Assembly (NCBI GenBank): GCA_022410635.1 | Contig: JAJVDF010000029.1 | Location: 1,509,288-1,573,287, forward strand | Reading direction: 5' to 3' | DNA from: Tretioscincus oriximinensis | Taxonomy: Eukaryota > Chordata > Lepidosauria > Squamata > Gymnophthalmidae | Length of the DNA stretch: 64,000 nucleotides | Part shown: piece by piece, positions 12,401 through 23,137 of the stretch | Layout: every line of letters begins with the position of its first letter | Position numbering within the stretch: position 1 is the stretch's first letter | The notes under the pieces: generated by a model | The model's database searches: none | Seen by the model: the letters and a program-made list of their open reading frames with translations, nothing else | Told to the model about the DNA's origin: nothing | Position numbers and translations under genes: made by a program

Positions 12401-13098
12401 ATTGTAGATTATAGATACTTCACCTTTAGTGACAAAAAGATAGAAGTGTATTTCTTGATCATGATTCCGTAAGCTTATTAAAGCTCTCCCTAGTTATAAC
12501 TTAAGGCATGTAAAAGTCATGTTTCAAATTTCCTAGATCCCCAGTTTAAAGAGATCTATAACATACATTTACAACAACTATTTACAAAACAATTTCTTTA
12601 CCGTTTTCTTTTTGATCATGCCAGAATGGCTAAATGGAGTTTAGTGGTAATCCAACTCTTCAAATTGCTGATGCAATTTACAGTCCAGTCTCAACCCAAC
12701 CCAAACATCCAGTGTCACTTCCACAAAAATAGTGGATTTTGACATTTGACTAACCCCCCAAAACCACAGATTGCCACAAAGTCCACTGCTCATGGCTATT
12801 TTAACATCATCAGATATCTAAAAAAGCTCATTCTACTAACTGTTATTTCTTTGTTACATCTCCAGGGTGCTAGCTGATCACCTTGCTAGAAATTCTGGTC
12901 AAAACTAACATATCAACTAGTTTAAACAAACAAGATCTACCATCTTAAACAATTAATGGATTGTTTTTACAATAGCATTATAATGCACTTTTGTGTTAAA
13001 TATAGCAAATTATGCCAATTCATAATGTTAGAATTTGAGAAAAGCCGGTTGAATGATAACCCTTCCCTACTTTCAGGTATTGTTATTTTAATATGTTA

Positions 13099-13345
13099 AG
13101 AACATAAGAAGAGCCACACTGGATCGGTCCAGAGCCCATCTAGTCCAGCATTCTGTCTCACACAGAGGCCCACCAGATGCACCTGGGCAGTCCGAACAGA
13201 GGAAAGCAAAATATGCACTTGTCCATGACTCCCTGCTACCTGTTGTTCCATCCCGAAGGCAGCATGCAGACGTCCATCCTAGTACCCATTTATACCCTTG
13301 GTGTCCATAAACCTATCTAGTCCTGTCTTGAAGCCATCCAAGCTG
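13099..13345 (-). mobile_element. CR1-like LINE 3' fragment
   Basis: Starts AAGAACATAAGAAGAGCC (antisense of the 3' tail), then CATCTAGTCCAGCATTCTG and a stretch ending GTCCATAAACCTATCTAGTC. The same sequence recurs at 44806, 45484 and 51672. In the 45.5-46.1 kb copy it continues into a CR1 reverse-transcriptase C-terminus, which sets both family and strand. Confidence 0.85.
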
Positions 13346-13349
13346 TTAG

Positions 13350-13430
13350 CGGTTAATTTGGTTTTTACTGTTAACTGCCCTGAGACCTTTGGATATAGAG
13401 CGATATAGAAATGTAAATAAAAATAAAATT
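13350..13430 (+). mobile_element. L2-like LINE/SINE 3' tail
   Basis: TTACTGTTAACTGCCCTGAG followed by a GGATATAGAGCGATATAG motif and an AAATAAAAATAAAAT tail matches the common lizard L2-type 3' end. Only the tail is left, abutting the CR1 fragment. Confidence 0.5.
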
Positions 13431-13989
13431 ACACAGCTTCAGTAAAAATGCTTTAACAGGGAGACTGAGATATCTCAATTTTCCTGTGCAAATGTAAATC
13501 TGAGGATGATTATAGAAGTCTAATGTCAAAATGAATTAAAATATTAATTTTAAACTGGAAATTTAAGTGACACATTTTCTCATGTGTGCATATCTGTCGA
13601 TATGCTTTCTATTCAAATTGATGACCTAATATATTTTTGTGGCAAATGATGCAGAATAAGATTTTAACAGGTATAATAACGTCTTAAGATTGGAAAAATA
13701 TGTTGGAAGTGTTAACTCATTTGTGCTGTTGGTTTTTATTATAAAAAATAAATGAACTCAAACTGAATCAGCAGGTTTGAAGGCAATTCAATTCCTATCA
13801 CTGATCCTCATACGGTGTTACCCTACAGTTTACACAGTAGGTATTCAAGTATTCTGATAAGTGCAATTATCTAACAAATGTCATCATCAACAAACAGAAA
13901 AACATCTCAAAATAAAAGAAAGCTTTATTCCTAACTACATCCTACAAGGAACTATTAATATGACACAAATGTGCCCTGACAGTCATGGG

Positions 13990-14211
13990 CAGGGATCCAC
14001 AAACATTTTAAACAGGGGNCCAGATTGTTCCTCAGATTGTTGGAGGGCTGGACTATAGTTTAAAAAAAAGCAAATTCCTAGTTTTGGAGCTGCCTAGTGT
14101 CATGAAGTGCGATTGTGCACGTGCACTATTGAGCTTGGGATTAGTCGGCTGCTAATCAGGACAGACGGCAGTGATAACAACATCTTGCGGGCTGATGTTT
14201 GATGACCNCTG
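13990..14211. mobile_element. hAT non-autonomous element
   Basis: The left end CAGGGATCCACAAAC and right end GATGACCNCTG are a hAT-type terminal pair. The interior has the familiar TTAAACAGGGG, TGTTGGAGGGCTGGACTATA and CTTGCGGGCTGATGTTTGAT blocks seen in a widespread reptile hAT family. The flanking octamers GTCATGGG and CTCTTGGG agree at five of eight positions, consistent with a worn target duplication. Confidence 0.7.
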
Positions 14212-14219
14212 CTCTTGGG

Positions 14220-14263
14220 TATAGGGTGGAATATAACTGTAAATAAATAAATAAATAAACAAG
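14220..14263 (+). repeat. L2-like 3' tail with (AAAT)n
   Basis: A short TATAGGGTGGAATATAACTG tail is followed by about five AAAT units. It probably belongs to an older retroelement into which the adjacent hAT element inserted. Confidence 0.5.
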
Positions 14264-15141
14264 CAAACAAAAATGTTTTAATCTCAATGGGTAGAAAATA
14301 AAATACCAATTAATGATCAAATCTACCTTGAATCTAGACTTCAAGGAGCAGTTCTAATAATGGAATCACACAATAAGCACATCTTCCTATTATATCTACT
14401 ACAACCTCTTAATTACACTTGAAATTCAGTAAAACTCTGCATCCAGGGAAAGATTCTTTAATAAGGGCAAATGTCCTCTTTCAGAGCTAATTGCACAATT
14501 CCTTTCTAGTCTCTATAGGCCCAGCTAGTCATTCTCTTAGCACTAAACCTAATAGGTAAACGTGGGAAATAATCCTGTTAGCATGTTGAAGGCTGGGAGG
14601 TTATAATGCTCCCCCCACACTGTAAGTTTAAAAAATGGACAGCGACTCTACAAGACTGGATAAGCAATTCACTGGACAGCTCATTAGAGCTGTTTGAATC
14701 ATAAAACAAGCGATATATATATGAAGGACAGTATCCTAATTTTATTTTAGCATGTGCAAAGTGGTTGACATGCAGACACTTCTGCTATTCAGTGGAGATA
14801 AGCTTACTTGTCAAAATGCTCAGATACAGAAATCAGTACAGAAATAACAGTGGTTATTCCACCTGTTGCTGTTTTGGATTATTTTGTTCTTTATGGCATA
14901 CTTATTATTATATAATATATTATAAAAATAAGTATTATAATTGTATAGTATCACTATCAGGATATGAAAAAACCATCGCTAAAGAATAAAGCAAATCATA
15001 TCTGGACATATTGTGATGTCAATGAAGACAAATGACATTTATTTACAGAAAAGGCAGAAAAAATTCAAATCACTCTGCCTTTTTGTTTCATTACCTTTTT
15101 CAAAGTAACAAATACTGATCATTGAAATGATGAAACTATAT

Positions 15142-15596
15142 CATGGGTCAGAAACTGGCTCTAGAGCCATCTGCGGCTCTTTGGTTACTTGAGTATGGCC
15201 CTAACCTTACCAGAAGAACCCCAAGAGGGAGGGGATTCTTGGTGTGCACTGTGTCCATATTGACCAGACAAGACGCACACCCCACAAGAGCAGTTCCGGA
15301 CACTGGCAGCGTGTTCACAGCCACAGGCAGGTGGCCAGTGGCAGTTGCTGACTAATGACGTCTGGAACTGCTCTTGGTGTGCGTTGTGTCTGCAAACCTG
15401 AAAGGAAAGAAAAAGGGANAGAAGGAAGGCAGGAAAGAAAAAGGAAGGTAAAGGAAAAAAGGCCTGGGGAAGGGGCGGGGCTTGAGAAGAGGGTGTGGCT
15501 TGGGAAGGAGGCATGTCCGTGCGACTCCCAAGTCACTCTGGGAAAGGGGCATGGCTAGAAAATGGCTCTTGACTCCAAAAAGCTTGCCCACCCCTG
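15142..15596. mobile_element. hAT non-autonomous element
   Basis: The right end AAGCTTGCCCACCCCTG and left end CATGGGTCAGAAACTGGCTC are hAT-type termini. Both ends carry subterminal GAGCC/GGCTC motifs, including TCTAGAGCCATCTGCGGCTC on the left. The flanking octamers AACTATAT (15134-15141) and TACTATAG (15597-15604) share six bases. The interior has a GAAAGG-rich run near 15399-15460 and a repeated GGTGTGC block. No transposase is present. Confidence 0.7.
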
Positions 15597-17149
15597 TACT
15601 ATAGTAATGAAACATTTGCCCTCAGTACAATGTAATATAATATATTTTCTCAAAATAGCATTGTCAAAATTTACTTTTGAATTGCCATCTTTCAGCCTTA
15701 GTTCTGAATTATTTTTTNAAAAATATTTATTTGTAGAACATGTCTCTGAGTTAATATTTATACCTCTGAAGTCTTGGCATGAAGTTTTTATCTATTTTAA
15801 CACTCACTCCCCTTTCCCTAAAACTGAAGATTTAATTAAAAGCCAAAGTGCATCCAAAAATTTAATTAAAAAGAATAAGCAATACTAAGCACCCTCATAA
15901 TATATTCATGTCATCTCTTTCTCTTTCTTTTTTTGTTTCAGCCCAATGAAAACGCAGGAAAGATAAGACATTAATAAGAAATAAAAATAAACAGTAGCAA
16001 ATTTTGAAACTGAGACTACTCATCTATTACAGAAACCATCAGAAGCATTTATATAGGTCAATGCATTTTTATTTTATAAGTTGTAGAAACAAGTTTAGTG
16101 GTTAACAGGTAAATTTAAAATTATGGTAAATTTTAATTTCAGTTTGAAAAGTCATTAGTTATCTTCATAAAATATGATCCACAAATTAGTATGATATACT
16201 AATGGAACAGTGATCCTTGGAGTTACGATTCTTTCCGATCCCTATAGATAACTCACAGAATTTTTAGCCTCAATTGCTAGTTAAATGTAGCATTCCATGT
16301 TGTCTAAACTAAGGACCCTTCTACATTTTAATCCCCATTTGAGTAATTTCCAGTCTGAGAGAACATGCCAATACAGTAATTTTCTTTTCGTACTAGATAA
16401 TCCAGACAAATTATTTTGGTAGTAGATAAAACAGAAAGAAAATAATAGGTTATTTTCTTATGTGTATTCTCTCACTTGGAAGAATGAGTAAAAGAGGTTT
16501 AAAACTTAGATCTGTTAGAAAATAATAAGTCTAACAGCTCGGCTTCAGAAATTATAGTCTGAAATATTTTTTAATTTGAAATAAGAAATTTGCAACATGT
16601 CTATGGGCCACAGATTTCCCAGTTTTTATCAACTGCAGAATTCAAANAATGAATTTTCTTATAACAATTAGTATAATTACACAGTTGGATAATTATATTA
16701 GTCTTATACAATTTATTGTATGATAATTTCTAGTCATGTTTCCAATGCACCTAAAGAAGTAGACTTGGTCTATGAAGGTTCACGCTACCAACCTTTTTTC
16801 TTGTTTTCCAAAGNGCTATTAGACCCTATTTTTATCAATGTGCTTTATTGTTGATTTCATGTGTATGTAGTTTTACCATTTCTTTTAAACTGTTCCCTAA
16901 CCTAATTTGAGGTTTTCTTAATTAAGACCTGAGCAGGAAAAAAATGGCAGCTATATCTGTGACACAGACTGAAGGTTACTGCCGAAGGTGGCAGACAAGG
17001 TCCAAAACTCCATCCCCCCCCTCCTTGCACACACAAACATAAACACGCTCAGTTTAGCAAAATGAAGCCACTAGTTTCTTATGGTGAGGCCTTGGTGCAC
17101 CAAACAGAAGCCGCAAAGGTCATGAATTGTTCAGCCAGCAGCTGCTGAG

Positions 17150-17640
17150 GCCTCAAACGCTGTCCACTAAGGCCTGGCCGACAGCTGCAAATGCCCTGTA
17201 TAGCACTGTTAGAGGCCACAAAGAGCCCCGCTGGCAGTCATGGAGTGTAAAAACGGTGGCTGCTAAGGCCTCAGCTGGTGGTCGCAGAGGCCAATAGCTA
17301 AGTAAGGCTCGTGGGGCCCCAGGGGCAGGTAAACAAAGGGGGCACCTCCCGCCNTTCCCTTGTTTTTGAACGCTGCAGCGTGGCGCATTTGTCTGTGACA
17401 CTAATTACTGCACCGTGTGGCAACAAGCAGTTTGGTTGTGTTGTGTACATGCACAGCAGTAATCAGTGATTGCATCTGTTTCTTGATCCGTGGCGCAGTA
17501 ATTAGCATCACAGACCCAGCTGCGCCAGAAGGGAGGGCCAAAGCTTACCGCTCCCGTAACGGCCAAACCTTCGTTGGACCGGGATGATGTCCTGGTTGCC
17601 CTATGGGTAGCTACGTTCCTGGCAGAAGTCATGCAGGGGA
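17150..17640. other. GC-rich segment with an interrupted inverted repeat
   Basis: GC content rises clearly above the surroundings. GGCCT-type motifs recur between 17147 and 17290, a weak tandem pattern. A 21-base inverted repeat pairs 17391-17411 with 17493-17513, with two mismatches. The segment ends where the polypurine tract begins. It may be an unclassified transposon; no terminal duplication could be identified, and no coding match was recognised. Confidence 0.35.
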
Positions 17641-18370
17641 AAGCTTGAAGGAAAAGAAGAAAGAGAACACAGAAGGAGAACGTTTGTAGAAAGTGTGGGA
17701 GACAGAATCAGAGGTGGATTGGAGACATGCTGGGAAGGGAGGAGGGAAGGCCAGAAAGCGAGGATGACAGAGGGATGGTGGTGGAAGGCAGGTGAGGGCA
17801 TGGGGAACAGAGGGACAAAGGAGAATTTGTGGGAAGGCAGGTGGGACCACAAGACAGAAGGGGGTGGAAGAGAGGGAAACTGGGAAGGAGGGTGGGGGAA
17901 GAGGGAGAGAAGAGAACCTGGGATCCTTGGAAGGCGGTGGGGGGAGAGGGAGAAAGAAGAGGGGAGTTGGGGCATGGAACAGGAACAGAATTAGAACTGG
18001 GGTAGGAAAACAACAGATAGGGGAAGGAAGACAGGAAGGAAGAGGAGGATGTAAAGATAAGGGTAGGAGGAGGAAAATGTGAAGTAGAGGATAATCAACG
18101 ATGGGGAAGGTAGAAGGGGCAGAAAGGAGCGGAGAGACAGAAGGAATAAAGGGAGAGGACAAGTGGGGCAACAGGAAGATGAGAGAAAGGAGGAAGAAAG
18201 AGGAGATGGTATGGATGGCCTGGAGGCAGAGGAAGATAGAGACTAAGAAAGTCATAAAGAGAGAAAGAGAGATTCAAGGATATATTTAGAAAGAAATAAA
18301 CACACACACATACACAGAGGAAGATAGGAAAATATAAAGGAAAGGATGAAAAATAGAGAAGGAAGAAAGA
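17640..18370 (+). repeat. Long polypurine (GA-rich) tract
   Basis: About 730 bases with a strong excess of A and G on the plus strand: GGAAGG, GGAGGAAG and GAGAAAG motifs with few pyrimidines. It contains a CA run at 18300-18316. Long open frames on both strands here, rich in Ser/Pro/Leu/Phe on the minus strand, are an artefact of this composition and not genes. Confidence 0.85.
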
Positions 18371-18432
18371 TGCCAAACATGCACTTCAAGCTGGGGAGGA
18401 AGGCATGGGAAGAGAGAGGGGACAACCGGGTT

Positions 18433-18444
18433 GGGGGGGGGGGG
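18433..18444 (+). repeat. Poly-G run
   Basis: Twelve consecutive G bases just after the polypurine tract. Simple and mutable, and a likely site of sequencing error. Confidence 0.9.
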
Positions 18445-20109
18445 AGGACAGCAGCTCGATTGTCTGCTCTATTTGTGGAAAAGGGAACAGGCTAAAAACC
18501 ATAAATATTTCAAAGGGTGATGGAGACTGAACCCAGTCTCCTCTCTCCTGTGTTACACCAGCACTTGTGCATTTTTTTTTTCTCATTCCCTGTGCCTGGA
18601 ATGTGGACTGCAATGGCAACCTCAATTCCAAAGNATCTTGGCATTGTTTTCAGAGCCTCTGCTGTTGCCCCATGATTTTTACAGTGGGAGGGAAAAGGGC
18701 ATGCTGGCTGCTTGATGATGTCATCACAAAGACAGATGCCACACTTCCATTNTTTTTAAATGCCTCCAATATTTGTCACATGAGATCACATAAACTAAAG
18801 CTAAAACAAATGGGGAAACAATTTTTAGTTCTCTCTCTCTCTCTGAACACACTGTAAATGATCACCTCACTCTAAGCTATGATTTACCAGGACTTCTGGA
18901 CTAGTGATATTATTGACCTTTTGTCCAATAAACTAGATCTTACAGTGCATTTATGCAGTCATTATCTATTATGTAAAGCTAAACCACTGAATAGCTCACT
19001 GAATTTGTTTAACTGGCATGTGTAAGTGCCTTATAGTAATACGCCATTCCTTCAGTTTTGTTCATTTAAAGATTAGCTAGCCAGAGATGCACAGAGATTC
19101 TTTTCCTCACTATGTGCTGCAAAGGGCTTTAGCAATTATCAATTCTCCTCACCTCACCTAGTTTGCTGTGTGAGAAACCTCAGAACTCATCTTACAAAAT
19201 GCTCTTTTGAAGATCAAAGGGAAGCTGAATTTGTCTGTGTATGCACTAGATGAAATTGTAATTTAATGGAATTTTCAGGGAAGGTTTGGTGGCATATTCC
19301 TATGAAAGCCCCAGGATAGAAGATTCAGGGGAGTTTGGTGACTTTTCCCTTCTGAGCGTGTTCCTCGCCTTTAATTGGTACCTCATTAGAAATTAATGAA
19401 AATGACATCCTCTGTTCTTACCGCTCCAGGCTCAGAATGCTACAAAAAGGCCCATCACAATTCACAACACATTCAATTTATATAGCACTGGCTCTTAAGC
19501 ATTATTTATGAGATATGAATTTCTTGTCAGCAGTTAATAACCTCTACAGAAAAGAAGAGAATGGGGGAAAGTTGAGTATACATAAGAAAATATTTCAGCA
19601 GCAAAATGGTGCCATGTTTAAANCACCTTTGCTGTAGCTCTCATCTCTCCTAAACTATTAAAGGACAGAGGCCCCTCTTCTTTTACAATCTTTTAAAATG
19701 CAACCAGTATTCCCGGGTAACAACGTTGGTTGTTCGAGAATATCTTACAATTGTTAATGATGTAAGTGCTTTGGAATAAGGGAATCTAAACATAAGCACT
19801 CTCACCCAATAATTATTCTGCTAAACTTAGAACAAATCATTCTTATCCATAGCAATTTCTGAAGACAATATGTAAAAATGGCCGTTTGGAAGGATGTGTA
19901 ATTTGATCTAGAGAGATTTGACAGTCACGTTCCAGAATAATTCCCACTTATGTATGTGAATCAGAAGTCTTATATGGTTAGGACTTGTAAACTAATGTAG
20001 GAGGATGTAAGTGTAATATATATTATATAAACAAAAAAACAAGGCAAGTTTCAGGATGCAAAGAAGGTACTATCCTGTGCTTCCAAAACAAAACTGATGT
20101 CAGGGACAG

Positions 20110-20282
20110 GTAAATTCAATACTAGATCACAGACTCTGCCTGAAAGAGATCCTGGGTTCTGTTCGTAACATTTCAAAGCTGGGACTGGAAATGCAAACCT
20201 GTCTAGAACCCTGGAAAGCCNACCCCAGCCTATAGAGCACTGGACCAAAGGTCTGTTTGTGTGAATATGGCAGCTGTCTAAG
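20110..20282 (+). mobile_element. Degenerate SINE-like fragment
   Basis: ACTCTGCCTGAAAGAGATCC and, later, AACCCTGGAAAGCC followed by GCACTGGACCAAAGGTCTG resemble the 3' half of a tRNA-derived lizard SINE. It is heavily diverged and the borders are uncertain. Confidence 0.3.
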
Positions 20283-21164
20283 CTTTTGAAAAAAAGATTA
20301 AAATACTTTAATAACAGACATTTGTTAATGCCCAAAAGCAAGTTAAACAAAATGAATGGCATGCATTTTTTTATATTAACTTTGTTGTAATATTTTGAAA
20401 TCTGTAAAGTTTTAGTTCTTTCAAATTAATGATATTACTTTACCTGGAAGGGTACACAAAAGTGTACACACCATAGCTAAAAGAAAAATACAGTACAGCT
20501 AGTGCAAAAAGGATGTCTCAATTATTAAGGAATTAGATCACCTGCACTGTTGGGTTTTTTTTAAACTGAGGCAAGTGAAAGGAGAAACTACAGTGTGTAA
20601 AATGCAGATGTTATTCACACACACACAATATTTTTTCCTGAAAATATGGTACTCAGCAGGTACCTGATGAAGGTACAGGTAAGTCTTAGAAGAATAAAAA
20701 AGTTCATTTACACAGTACAAAATTATATATGGAACAGGAATTGGCATGTCACTGAAGTCCAGCTGCTAGAAGATTGAACACAGAAAGTTGTGCTCATAAT
20801 CTGTTTGTGGGGTATTATATGCAACCAATAAATTACTGTGTTTTTTATGTTGTTTGATCTCAGTTATTTCTGAGAATCCAGCAAGTCATCATTCTTATGT
20901 GCTCCTTACGTAAGTGATACGTGGTTTTGGTCTTGCCAGTATTGCAACATTTCTGTGACACTATCCACACTCTGGTCTTTGTACTCACTTTANAGACCTA
21001 GATCACGTATTCTGGAAGTGCTCAACAATGGTGTCCTTTCTGTTAGGTATTTCTGCGCCCTTCTATATTTTTGAATCCCTTTAGGCGCCAGTGGGAACTG
21101 CAGGCGCGTAATTTATGTCCTCTAATTGGCTAGGTTGCTAAATTACGCCTCTTTTGGTTCTGCC

Positions 21165-21206
21165 TTATAATCTGTGTTCTGCGTTTACTTTCTGTTCTGT
21201 TTCTTT
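21165..21206 (+). promoter_or_regulatory. LTR TATA box and predicted transcript start
   Basis: TTATAA at 21165-21170 lies 29 bases upstream of the 13-mer GTTCTGTTTCTTT (21194-21206), the normal TATA-to-start distance. That 13-mer is the exact complement of the primer-binding site, as expected if it forms the 5' end of the RNA. An inverted CCAAT box (ATTGG, 21125-21129) lies upstream. Confidence 0.6.
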
Positions 21207-21278
21207 GAAAGCCATGGAATGCATTCTTCCCCAAGGTTAATAAAGAATCCAAGACAATTCCATTTGCCTTCTTTATTA

Positions 21279-21311
21279 NNNNNNNNNNNNNNNNNNNNNN
21301 NNNNNNNNNNN
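21279..21311. other. Assembly gap (33 N) inside the 5' LTR
   Basis: Sequence before and after the gap overlaps by 133 bases of the same LTR with very few differences. This looks like two contig ends that were not merged. Confidence 0.9.
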
Positions 21312-21476
21312 CGCCCCTTTTGGTTCTGCCTTATAATCTGTGTTCTGCNTTTACTTTCTGTTCTGTTTCTTTGAAAGCCATGGAATGCATTCTTCCCCAA
21401 GGTTAATAAAGAATCCAAGACAATTCCATTTGCCTTCTTTATTATTTGAAAAGGATTAATTCTAGAAGTCTAACAG

Positions 21477-21489
21477 AAAGAAACAGAAC
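21477..21489 (+). promoter_or_regulatory. Self-complementary primer-binding site
   Basis: AAAGAAACAGAAC starts one base after the LTR and is a perfect 13-base complement of GTTCTGTTTCTTT in the LTR (21194-21206; also 21360-21372 and 22460-22472). Self-priming of this kind is known for Tf1 and inferred for sushi-like chromoviruses. Confidence 0.65.
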
Positions 21490-21496
21490 TGCTGTG

Positions 21497-22231
21497 ATGG
21501 AAAGTCAGTCAGAAAAAGAAGCCAAGGAAGGGGACAGCGAGACGTCNTCAACCCCACCCTCACAGCCCTTCACAGATACCGTTCTGCAGGGAATTTCCTT
21601 GGCTCTCACAAGCATTGAATCCAGATTAGCACACTTGGAGACGCAGTCCTTCACAGATGTTTGGCGGGCACAGCCCACCGCAGAGGCTTCGGGATGTCAT
21701 TCTGTTTCATCTTTAGAGAGATGGATTGACACAGTTCACGAAACANTCACGGAAAGGGGGCATCCGGATACCTTCCACCTCTCCACTCAACCCGACACCG
21801 TCTCATCTCACAACCTGCATGGTCTGCCCTTCCCCCCTCCGACTTGCAGCTGACCGATCAGTGGCTCCCACCGGATTCCCTTTCAGCGCAAGGAGCAATT
21901 CCAAAAAGGTACGCATCAAGGGAGGGGACTCCACCACCCAAGGAGGGGGAGGATGCTGGGCCCAGTTTCCTACCTCCAGCCCCTAGTCCACTGCAAAAAC
22001 CAACTTCAGCTACTGCTGCTCAGCCTGCCGTCCCTCCAGCTCTCCCTCCTTCACCCCCAGCCATACAGNGGAGTTTTGGACTCCCGTCTCTTCCANAGTG
22101 AACTGCAGTACCTCGTCCATTGGAAGGGCTACCCTATCACCGAACGCTCCTGGGTCCGCTCCTCTGATGTCCATGCTCCTTCTCTCATCAGACGTTTCCA
22201 TTCCTCATTTCCTGACAAGCCTCGCCCCTGA
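21497..22231 (+). pseudogene. gag-like N-terminus fused to a chromodomain remnant
   Basis: From ATG at 21497 the frame opens with an acidic, Ser/Gln-rich peptide containing a helical segment (VLQGISLALTSIESRLAHLE), the sort of coiled region seen near gag N-termini. It runs to a TGA at 21851-21853. The same frame then stays open to 22231 and ends with LQYLVHWKGYP, then ERSW and APSLIRRFH, a clear chromodomain of chromoviral integrase. In another frame a proline-rich stretch (21844-22080) looks more protein-like, suggesting an old frameshift. Everything between gag and the integrase tail is deleted. Original gene product: retrotransposon structural polyprotein plus targeting module. Not functional as it stands. 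Confidence 0.6.
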
Positions 22232-22306
22232 CTTTCTTCTCCTACCCTTCTTCCTCCTTATCCTTGTGGACCCCCTTTGGGTTTCCACTCTTTGTGGGTG
22301 GGGGGA

Positions 22307-22575
22307 TAATAGATATTTCTGCGCCCTTCTATATTTTTGAATCCTTTTTGGCGCCAGCGGGAACTGCAGGCGCGTAATTTATGTCCTCTAATTGGCTAGG
22401 TTGCTAAATTACGCCCCTTTTGGTTCTGCCTTATAATCTGTGTTCTGCATTTACTTTCTGTTCTGTTTCTTTGAAAGCCATGGAATGCATTCTTCCCCAA
22501 GGTTAATAAAGAATCCAAGACAATTCCATTTGCCTTCTTTATTATTTGAAAAGGATTAATTCTAGAAGCCTAACA
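22307..22575 (+). repeat. 3' LTR
   Basis: A 269-base copy matching the 5' LTR with only a few percent differences. Its start reads TAATAG instead of TGTTAG, so the canonical TG is mutated; its end CTAACA is intact. TATA box at 22431-22436. Confidence 0.9.
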
Positions 22576-23137
22576 CCTTTAAATATGGAACATGCAACAT
22601 GTACTACCTTAGCTAATAATTGGTTCCTGCTGGCTTTGGCCTTTGGAGCAATGGAAAAACAGCAGTAATCATTGGACTGTGAGTCTTACGCTAGTCTTAA
22701 AAGCTTCAACAAATACCAGACAGTGACACTAAATGGAACTCGTTAGCCCTTGTGAAATTGCCAGGCTTGTATGTTGCATCTTGAGCACCAGCATTTTCTA
22801 CGTGAGCTTTGCATTTATGCAGAAAAGTTTAGAAAAGACAACTTTACACATTATGTCTTTATCCTATACTACTGATGCTTCCTTGAAAATAAACTAATTG
22901 GCCTTTAAATCCATAACGTCTTGCAGTTATCTAGAAACTAGTCAGAAATCACAACAGATTTAGTGAAAATCCTTTCTGGCAGGAATTCTTATTGCACAGT
23001 AAAAAATGACTATTTCGAACAAAGTTTGACTGTCTCCTTTGAATTCTTTAAAGTGTATTTGTACATATTAACCTTTCTTCTTCCACTGCAGTGAGGCAGC
23101 ACATAATCTTTAAAGATACCAGGTAAGTTCTCTAGNG

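Larger units (their letters stand above)
21041..21475 (+). repeat. 5' LTR, artificially lengthened across an N gap
   Basis: Begins TGTTAGG and ends CTAACA. The 3' LTR is 269 bases. Here 238 bases of LTR are followed by 33 N and then the final 164 bases of LTR, so 133 bases occur twice. TTATAA at 21165-21170 is a good TATA box, and AATAAA at 21239-21244 is the polyadenylation signal. Confidence 0.85.
21041..22575 (+). mobile_element. Internally deleted Ty3/gypsy chromovirus (LTR retrotransposon)
   Basis: Two LTRs flank only 831 bases of internal sequence. Just after the 5' LTR is a primer-binding site that pairs with the LTR itself. The interior starts with a gag-like frame and ends with a chromodomain, the C-terminal module of chromoviral integrases. 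Protease, reverse transcriptase, RNase H and the integrase core are missing, so the element is non-autonomous. A purine tract (GGGTGGGGGGAT, 22295-22306) precedes the 3' LTR. CCTTT lies just outside each end (offset by one base on the left), a tentative target duplication. The self-priming layout and chromodomain point to the sushi-like vertebrate chromoviruses. Confidence 0.88.

Noticed and set aside
15185..15615. Several overlapping frames of 70-109 codons
   Set aside because: They fall inside a hAT element and its GAAAGG-rich run; no protein family is recognisable.
17601..18376. Long open frames on both strands, up to 208 codons, with Leu/Ser/Pro/Phe-rich translations that look like membrane proteins
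   Set aside because: They lie exactly in the polypurine tract. The lack of stops follows from the composition, and the frames overlap on both strands.
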